Shown: piece after piece, positions 56,376 through 64,000 of the stretch
Position numbering within the stretch: the first letter of the stretch is position 1
How the letters are laid out: every line of letters begins with the position of its first letter
Assembly (NCBI GenBank): GCA_018398585.1
Contig: JAGTTD010000015.1
Span: 5,001-69,000, forward strand
DNA from: Simmondsia chinensis
Taxonomy: Eukaryota; Streptophyta; Magnoliopsida; Caryophyllales; Simmondsiaceae
DNA length: 64,000 bases
Direction of reading: 5' to 3'
Notes under the pieces: model-generated
What the model saw: the letters and a program-made list of their open reading frames with translations, nothing else
Databases searched by the model: none
What the model was told of the DNA's origin: nothing
Translations under genes and position numbers: made by a program

Positions 56376-59300
56376 AATCTCCACCTTGGCTCAAAATCAA
56401 CATCACAATAAAACAACTCCACCTTCTCCACAAAACGCCCCCTCAACCGGGGCTAACATACATCAAACTGAAAGAACCACTAAATTCGAGCAATGCTCGA
56501 ACTTGCTACCTGGTAGAACTTTTGTGAACATGTCAGCTGGGTTATCTTCAGTCCTAATCTTCCTCAACTCCACCTTCCGCTCGTTAATCTGATCTCTGAT
56601 AAAGTGATGCTTCACATCAATATGTTTCGTTCGGTCATGATGAGTCATCTGATCTTTCGCTAGGTGAATAGCGGACTGACTATCATAGTATACTCTAATT
56701 GTCCCCTGCTCGACACTGATTTCACTGATCAATCATCTCAACCAGACGGCTTCTTTGAATGCTTCTATTACTGCCATGTACTCGGCCTCGGTAGTAGATT
56801 GTGCTGTAACAGGCTGCAAACACGCTCTCCAACTGATAGCTGTGTCACCTAAACAAAACACATACCCTGAAGTGGACTTCCTCTTATTAAGGTCTCCACC
56901 ATAGTCAGAATCTACATACCCAACGAAACAGCACTTACTTTTCCCATATTCCAAACACAAATCAGAGGTTCCACGAAGATACCTAAAAATCCACTTTACT
57001 ACATGCCAATGTTCTCTGCCCGAATTCTCCATGTACCTACTAACTCTGCTCACAGCAAAAGCAATATCTGGACGCGTACAGACAATCGCATACATAATAC
57101 TGCCCACTGTACTAGAATAAGGAATCTGAGACATGTACCTGATGTCCTCCTCAATCTGAGGCGAATCTAACGCTGAGAGTCTGAAATGAGCTGCTAAGGG
57201 CGTGCTAACCGGGTTAGCATCCTTCATATGAAACCTGTCTAACACCTTCTCAGTATACTTCTCCTGAGACAAGTATAATTTTCCAGCTTCTCGGTCTCTA
57301 TAAATTTCCATGCCTAATATCTTCTTAGCTGCTCCAAGATCCTTCATCTCAAATTCACTCTTCAGCATTGATTTTAAGTCATCGATATCTTTCATATCTC
57401 GTGCTGCAATTAACATATCATCAACGTACAAAAGCAAGTAAACAAAGCCTGAATCTGTCTTTCTGAAGTACACACAACTGTCGTACTTACTCCTGATGTA
57501 ATCATGACTTGTCATGAACTGATCAAATCTCCTATACCACTGTCTAGGAGATTGCTTTAAACCATATAAAGACCTTCTAAGCAAACACACATGATCTTCT
57601 TTTCCTTCAACAACAAAACCCTCGGGCTGATGCATGAAGATACTTTCTTCTAGTTCACCATGCAAGAATGCAGTTTTGACATCCAATTGTTCAAGTTCAA
57701 AATCATGCATGGAAACCAAAGACAATAATGCACGAATCGAAGTGTGTCTAACTACAGGTTAGAAAATATCATGAAAATCAACACCTTGTACCTGACTGTA
57801 GCCTTTAGCTACCAAACGTGCCTTGTACCTCGCATCTTCCACTCCAGGAATGCCCTCTTTTCTCTTGAAGACCCATTTGCATCCAACCAGTCTTTTCCTT
57901 GTAGGAGGCTTCACCAGTTCCCAAGTCTGATTCTTATGAAGAGACAGCATCTCTTCATTCATAGCAACGAGCCACTTCTCAGCATCTGATCTCGATACAG
58001 CCTCTGTATACGAAGTCGGCTCACTGTCATCTAACGTTTCAACAGTAGAGAAGGCATAGGCAATCATCTCCTCGTACCCATATCTCTCAGGAGGCCTGAT
58101 CTGTCTCCTCGGTCTACCACCAGCTATAGTAATATTCTCCACCTGCTGACCTGTTTCTGCATTTTTAGTAACAACATCAGAAACCCGTACCCGAAGTGCC
58201 GGAATACTCTCTAGCTGAACAATCTGCTGATCTGACTGTATCTCTGTATCATCAGATGTCTCAACCTGAACTGTATCCCTGTCAATGGAGGGTGTGTGTG
58301 GCGGATTAAGTAGAGCATACTCATCGAAAGTAACATCTCTCCTAGTCAGAAACTTCTGAACACATGGATCCCACAATCTATATCCCTTCACACCTGACGT
58401 ATAACTAAGAAAGATGCACTTCTTGGCTCTAGGCTCCAGCTTTCCATCATTAACATATGCATATGCAGGATAACCAAAAACTTTGATCTGAGAATAATCG
58501 GAAGTTGAACCAGACCATACCTCTTTAGGAGTCTTCATTTGTAATGAAGAATGCGGTCTCTTGTTCACAATATAGCAAGCCATGCTAACTGCTTCTGCTC
58601 ACCATTCTCTCTTTAAACCTGCATTTGAAAGCATACAACAAGCCTTCTTAAGTAACGTCCTGTTTAACCTTTCAGCCACTCCATTCTGATGAGTTCGACC
58701 TGTACACGTCCTGTGTCTGACTATGCCTTGATCTTCACAGAATTTAGTGAAGTCCCCTTCGACAAACTCAAGACCATTATCAGTCCTCAACCTCTTGATC
58801 GGCTTCCCTGTCTGTTTTTCAAGCAGAACTTTCCACTTCTTGAAGATTTCATACACTTCATTTTTCTGCTTAAGAAAATAGACCCAAACTTTACGTGAGT
58901 AGTCATCAGTGAACGTTAGAAGATACCTGGACCCACCTTTAGAAGCCACTCTGGAAGGTCCCCACATATCAGAATGTATGTAGTCTAACGTTCCCTTGGT
59001 CTGATGCACTGCTGCCTTGAAGCTGACTCTCTTTTGCTTCCCATAAATACAGTGCTCACAGAATTCCATTAGTCCTGTTGACTGACCACAAAGAAGTCCC
59101 CTCTTACTTAGCTCAGGGAATGCTTTGTCACCAATATGACCCATTCTCATGTGCCATAGTCTTGTGATCTCTGCATCTGTCATAGCAGATGTGGAAACAG
59201 CAACTGCACCTGTCACGGTTGTACCTGCAAGCTCATACAAAGTACCAACCCTATTTCCTTTCATCACAATTAACGCACCCTTACTGACCCGCATGACTCC

Positions 59301-60431
59301 ACCTTCAGCAGTGTACTTGTACCCATTAGATTCAAGGGTACCTAGAGAAATCAAGTTCTTTTTCAAATTTGGGACATGACGAACATCACTTAAGGTTCTA
59401 ATAGTTCCATTATACAGTCTCACACGGACTGTTCCAACACCCACTACCTTACAAGCAGCATCATTACCCATCAAGACAACCCCACCTTGCATAGACTTAT
59501 ACGTGGAATATCAGTCTCTGTTTGGAGTAACATGAAACGAACAACTCGAATTCATGACCCACTTATCTATGGACCTAGACTGAGAATCAGCAACTAATAG
59601 AAACTCCCCCTCACTATCCTCCTCTACGACACTAGCCTCAGCGGACTTGTCTTTACCCTGGTCACCCCTGTTACCATCTTTTGATTTATTCTTATATTTG
59701 TAATAGTATTTCTTTATGTGCTCCTCTTTGTGACAATAGTGACACGACAGGTTCTTATGTCTAAATTTGGACCTAAACTTATTCCCACCATTGGATCCCC
59801 TATGTTTTGATCGACCTCTCACATGTAAGCCACTACCCGAGTCATTCACTGAGTCAGATAATTCCTTATCTACCCGTTCTTTGCTCACTAGGTTTCTTTT
59901 TACTTCATCAACAATAATAGTTGGCCTACCCCCGTATATCATGCTTTCTACGAAGCCCTTATACGCATTTGAGAGCGAACACAGTAATATCATAGCTTGA
60001 TCCTCGTCCTTAGGGACATCATCCAAAGCCTTTAATTCATGAATAATTGAGGTAAATTCGCTAAGATGGTTTATAAGAGATGTACCTTCTGACATATGAA
60101 AAGTGTACAACCGCCGTTTCACTGCGAGTTTGTTGGAGATTGACTTATGGCAAAACATGTCTAACAATTTCTCCCATAACTCCTTTGCGGTTTTAATCTC
60201 CAATACCTCTGACGAAACATCATCAGCCTAACACATCTGTATAGCCGTGAGAGCCTTCTCATCCAACTCTTCCCATTGTGCCTCGGTCAACGTTTCTGGT
60301 TTCTTCTCTTTCCCCTCCAGTGCTTTCTTCAAGCCGTTCTGAGTCAGGAATCCTTTCACACGGACTTGCCATAAGCTAAAGCTTCCCTGACCATTGAATT
60401 TCTCAACCTCGGTTTTGATACCTGATGCCAT
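56376..60431 (-). pseudogene. copia gag-pol polyprotein, five or more nonsense codons
   Basis: The start is ATG 60431 (MASGIKTEVEKFNGQG). Gag has a zinc knuckle starting CHYCHKEEHIKK whose last cysteine is replaced. The protease site reads NSSCSFH where copia proteases have an aspartate, so it is dead. Integrase shows the HHCC region (FCEHCIYGKQK) and RTDNGLEF. RT keeps LLLYVDDMLIA. RNase H shows GYVDSDYGGDL and TTEAEYMA. In-frame stops lie near 60229, 59510, 58598, 57758 and 56732. The frame is otherwise preserved, so decay has been mostly by point mutation. The real 3' end is at about 56463. Confidence 0.93.
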
Positions 60432-60452
60432 TGTATCAATTCGAAGAACCAA

Positions 60453-60464
60453 GCTCTGATACCA
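60453..60464 (-). other. Primer binding site of the copia element, initiator tRNA-Met type
   Basis: The minus strand reads TGGTATCAGAGC a few bases inside the right LTR. It matches the 3' end of initiator tRNA-Met and sets the orientation. Confidence 0.92.
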
Positions 60465-60467
60465 ATT

Positions 60468-60965
60468 TGTACGGAAATAAACAATATACTCGGATCTCAA
60501 TCGAATCAAATACCACAACAATAATGAGAAACAATCAGACTAAAAGAGAAACGAAACAATAGACACAAGGATTTACGTGGAAACCCCTTTACAATCGAAA
60601 GGGGAGAAAACCATGGGCGAAGATCGGAGCTTTTATTATTGAACAAAAGAAGAAGACGAATTACAATAATTCCTTACACACTCAATATTTATTTGGTGCG
60701 GCGCCGCGTAAGGGAAAGCCTCTCTTTGACTTTGGATGCTTTGAGACGTATCCTACGTCCGTATTTATAGAAGCGCGTAAACCCTGTTTTCCGATCGATC
60801 GGGGGGTCTCGATCGATCGGTTCCTCACCGATTGATCGACCGCCTCTCTGTAAGCGTCCCTGTTTTACAGAACATTCCCGATCGATCAAGCTCCACCCGA
60901 TCGATCGGGGTCTTCACGACCCTTCTTCTTAATGCGCCAAGTAATTTTGAGACATATACCTAACA
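60468..60965 (-). repeat. 5' LTR of the copia element (right), 498 bp
   Basis: The counterpart of the left LTR. It carries an extra block (about 60795-60840) with more GATCGATC palindromes. Self-complementary CGATCGATCG occurs several times in both LTRs. Confidence 0.94.
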
Positions 60966-61537
60966 TATCTAATTTAAGCTGTAGCCTCGAAATTGGACAA
61001 GGATAGATAACAAGAGTAACGACTTAAAGTTGATTCATAACCTTTTTGAATTAACAAAAGGGCCCCCCAAAGTTTTGTTGTATTAATAAAAAAAGGTATC
61101 TCGTCGTTGTGATGATGCCATTTTTCATCGATAGAATAGATATGAAAACTGTTGTTTTAATAATACAAAAAAATAACAAAGTACTTTTAATACTCTTATT
61201 TTTATTTTATAAGCATAAAATCTGGGATGTTGTGCATATAAAATTATATATTTTTGCTTAATTTATTTAAAAGTAAAATTATTAAATGACATTTTTGTCA
61301 TTTTTTATTATTACACCATTAAAATATGGGTTTCTTTTCATTTTTTTTTTTTAACCAAAAATGTGGGTTTCTTTTTTTTACCGAATATTTGCATCCTCGA
61401 AAGCGATTCGATTACGATATTTGATAAATGAACAGGGACAGTTAGAGGTGGCGATGATAAGTGAGGGGATTCAGTGTCGGCAGGAAATTGAAGCGATTTG
61501 AATGTGTTAGGGTTTAGTGCAAGAATCGAATTGAAAG
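60966..61537 (+). promoter_or_regulatory. Upstream region of the GAUT-like gene
   Basis: A+T-rich sequence between the copia element and the GAUT start codon. The promoter and 5' UTR should lie here, but no TATA box or start can be placed with confidence. The copia insertion is only about 570 bases upstream of the ATG and could affect expression. Confidence 0.4.
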
Positions 61538-63319
61538 ATGAAGTTGAAGATTAGGAGATCCGTACTGTGTTTGCTGTTCGTGACGGTGGTATCCCCCATC
61601 CTTCTCTACACCGACAGACTTGCTACCTTCTCATCTACTTTCCGTAAGTGTGGCTTTTCCAATCCTCCCCTATACTCATTTGTGAGTGATTATTGGGTGG
61701 ATTCACTGATGCACATTCCTCTTTTCCTCCCTATACAGCTCGGGACGATTTCGTCGAAGAAGACATTTCGACTTTCGTGAGTTCAATTGCCCTCTCAACA
61801 ATCTCTATACTTGCGTTTCATTGTCTCACTAGTAGACACTATAATTTCGTTGATTTTCTTACTGTCCTTACCCCCTCGCTACTGATTTGTTTACAGGCTC
61901 GTAGGGAGGATACGGGGCAATTAAATCTGCTTCCCCAGGTATGATGTGATATTTTCTCCTTCTCTCTCATGCATTTTTTTCCCCTCAAAACTAAGATATG
62001 TAATATTTAAAATGAAGAAGAAGAAAATGAAAAAAAAGGAAGTTTACTTTTGCAATAGGGGTTTGGACATAGGTATTTGGAGGTAGAGCATGGTTGGGTG
62101 CTGGTTGTGTCCTTTTTTTGTCTTGGGTTAGTTTTGTTATAAATTGGGTCAGTTTGGGAAGACGGGAAATATATGATTAGAGTAGAGGAGAAGGAAAAAT
62201 GTAGGGTATGTATGAGTGGGGTTCCACCCGAGCATGAGGGTAGTCATGCACGGGTGCGGTGATGAGAGTTGTGAGAGAGGTTGTAACTTCCTCTATCTAA
62301 AGCTATATTTGAAGACAATTGGTAGCTTATTGTGAAATAACCACATTCAGGATGATAGATGAGAGATGTCGTTTTGTTTCAATTAGATATTGTAATCCGA
62401 AATTTTATAATGGATGAGGCTTTCATTTGCATCCTGTGCTTTTTCTTTCTATTTGAGGGAGGGCTTCTAAGTAAATATTTTTTTGTCGTTTTCTGCTTCC
62501 GTTGTGTACGATTTGTGATTTTCCCAATACTCCATCTTGTTCACAGTTGATTGACCTAGTACCTGCACCACTAATCTTGTATTCCAGCGATGTAGTTCAT
62601 ATCTACTTAGAGTACCTATCTAAAAACTTCAATTATCTCACAGGACACAGGTACGGCACTGAAGGAACCTGTTGGAATCATTTATTCTGAAAATTCTGCA
62701 TATACGACGTCTACTTCTGATGCCTCCTTTGGGGAGGATTCCCGCAAAATCAGACAGTTAACACAAGGTTTGAAACTAGTTAAAATAAATTCCATTAGTC
62801 TTTATACACTTCTGGGCCTTGTTTTCTCCTTTTCCAGTAAAATAATACGTTACCAGAAGAGTGGTTTTTTTTTTTTTTTTTTTGCACCATTTGATCTATT
62901 TAGTCACCATTATCCATACTTCGGCAAGCATTTTCTCCATTATTTGGGGTTTTACCACATGAATCCTGGATACATGGTGACAATATCCTCTATGTTGTTG
63001 GCTTCCAAACATAATCCTCCTCCTTTAGGTGGCATGAGACTGGCCATGGAAAGAAATATCCTCACAGTGCCTTTAATCACCGGCTTTAATAAAAGATCTG
63101 CTTTGGTTATTGATGCTACCAGAATCGGTTGAGCACAGGAGCAGAGTATTATCTACCACAACCAATAATGCAGATCAAGTTGAACCAAAGAAGCCCACAC
63201 GACACTTCACTGAAGGAATGCAGCAAGTTATCGGAACTGGAAAGATGCAAATAAACATTGAGAATGATAATAAACCATTAATCTCTGGGAAAGGATCTCA
63301 CAACACTTCAGATAATATG
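61538..63319 (+). CDS. Galacturonosyltransferase, GAUT4-like, first five exons (partial)
   Basis: GAUT proteins are Golgi type II membrane enzymes that add galacturonic acid in pectin (homogalacturonan) synthesis. Readable exons are 61538-61643, 61739-61776, 61897-61938, 62644-62767 and 63123-63319. They join in phase through GT/AG sites to 169 codons. Exon 1 gives a short basic start and a signal anchor (RRSVLCLLFVTVVSPILLYT). Exon 3 gives the QLNLLPQ motif. Exons 4 and 5 give the variable stem (LKEPVGIIYSENSA; VEHRSRVLSTTTNNADQVEP). The catalytic GT8 domain lies beyond the window. Assignment to the GAUT4 branch rests on the N-terminus and stem, from memory; GAUT3 is an alternative. A SINE-like relic lies in the following intron. 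Confidence 0.85.
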
Positions 63320-63589
63320 GTAATTCTTACCTGATTGTTCTGAGGCCTCAGCTTCATTTTTAATAAGTATGGTACCTACATATCTCTTTTAATATGGTAT
63401 TGCGTCCCGTCAGTTTTAATGCCTTGGTTTGGTTTCTCTATATATTCAATCCACTGTAGAATATATATTGCAATTTATCTATACATATTCAAAAATCCCT
63501 AGGCTTGCATGTCTATAATTGTTGTTGCTTTTTTTGATTTGGGTAGTGCTTAGTTGCATTAGCATGCTTGTTTTTATTTGACTTGATTA

Positions 63590-63740
63590 GGGATCTTTTT
63601 AGGGTTGGTAGCCCTTTGAAAACAATTTTTCCACATGATAGCAACCTGTAGGGGTAAGGCTATGTACATTTTAGCGTACCTTGCCTTGGCATGAGCCTTT
63701 AAAGAGGCACTGGGTTGTTGTTGTCGTCGTTGTTGTATAT
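63590..63740 (+). repeat. SINE-like relic in a GAUT intron
   Basis: It contains TGTAGGGGTAAGGCTATGTAC and ends GGCACTGGGTTGTTGTTG with further TTG-type units, as in the inserts at 28921 and 33105. This resembles the 3' region of plant tRNA-derived SINEs. The 5' tRNA-like end is not clearly seen. Confidence 0.5.
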
Positions 63741-64000
63741 ACATATTGAAGAAGCTACTTACGTGCTGATATAAGAGTTAGATCCATAGTTGCACGAAGC
63801 GGGAGCGGGAGCGGGTGCGGGAGCAGGGGAGCGGATAGTCATAAAGTATTTTAAGTTGGGAGCGTTGAGGGAGCACTTATGTTACTACATGTTAGATACA
63901 CAAGAAAAAGTAATGAATTGTTATCAATTGAGTCATTGAAGCATAGATATCAAAACAAAGTCAATATTAAGCAATAACTAAGGAAATTAAGTACTCCAAA

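Larger units (their letters stand above)
55915..60965 (-). mobile_element. Ty1/copia LTR retrotransposon (Tnt1/Tork-like), inactive
   Basis: Bounded by LTRs of 461 and 498 bp beginning TGT(G/A)CGGAAATAAAC and ending ACCTAACA on the + strand. It is flanked by the 5-bp duplication TATCT (55910-55914 and 60966-60970). Gag, protease, integrase, RT and RNase H are read on the minus strand in copia order. At least five nonsense codons interrupt one otherwise continuous frame. Confidence 0.96.

Noticed and set aside
63790..63840. A second hAT-like end (GGGAGCGGGAGCGGG)
   Set aside because: It is a short GC-rich repeat without inverted ends or an 8-bp duplication.

Overview
This looks like nuclear DNA of a flowering plant, probably a eudicot; I cannot name the species. 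The evidence is TTTAGGG-type telomere repeats (read as CCCTAAA on the + strand), plant LINE, Ty3/gypsy and Ty1/copia elements, and two plant-type spliced genes. All CCCTAAA blocks lie at the left and share one orientation, which is that of a left chromosome end. The genes lie at the right. The window therefore reads as a left-arm subtelomere.

Region 1 (1-25960) is a head-to-tail row of seven non-LTR retrotransposons (called A to G here), all on the minus strand. Each is separated from the next by a block of CCCTAAA-like repeats (T1 to T7). Every 3' poly(A) tail in the window abuts telomere-type sequence (B to F directly, G after about 10 odd bases), and six 5' ends also do. A, B and C are autonomous-type LINEs of about 6.2 kb: ORF1 is a DUF4283 plus zinc-knuckle protein, and ORF2 is endonuclease, reverse transcriptase and zf-RVT. 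A looks undamaged as far as the window edge; B and C are broken. D, E and G carry an ORF1 type or its remnant with no ORF2, and share a 3' tag with A-C. F is a degenerate relative. This resembles a telomere-targeted LINE with non-autonomous partners, comparable in logic to insect TRAS/SART or Drosophila HeT-A/TART, and is the main discovery candidate.

Region 2 (25961-39449) holds no recognisable gene. It contains a degenerate minisatellite of about 6.8 kb (unit near GATTTTGAGTAATTGAGTGGT) into which a piece of 25S rRNA gene and SINE-like (TTG)n relics are embedded. It also holds a LINE 3' end fragment and a 370-bp tandem duplication.

Region 3 (39450-50175) is a minus-strand gene for a BMT5-like (DUF2431) Rossmann-fold protein. 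Its three exons join in frame to 230 codons. Its second intron contains a 9.7-kb Ty3/gypsy chromovirus with a 5-bp target duplication, and a 510-bp hAT-type element is nested in one LTR.

Region 4 (50176-64000) holds a decayed LINE tail with an RNase H-like domain (+ strand), a 5-kb Ty1/copia element with matching LTRs and at least five nonsense codons, and the first five exons of a + strand galacturonosyltransferase gene (GAUT4-like) that continues past the window. The two host genes are unrelated. The rest is mobile or repetitive DNA.
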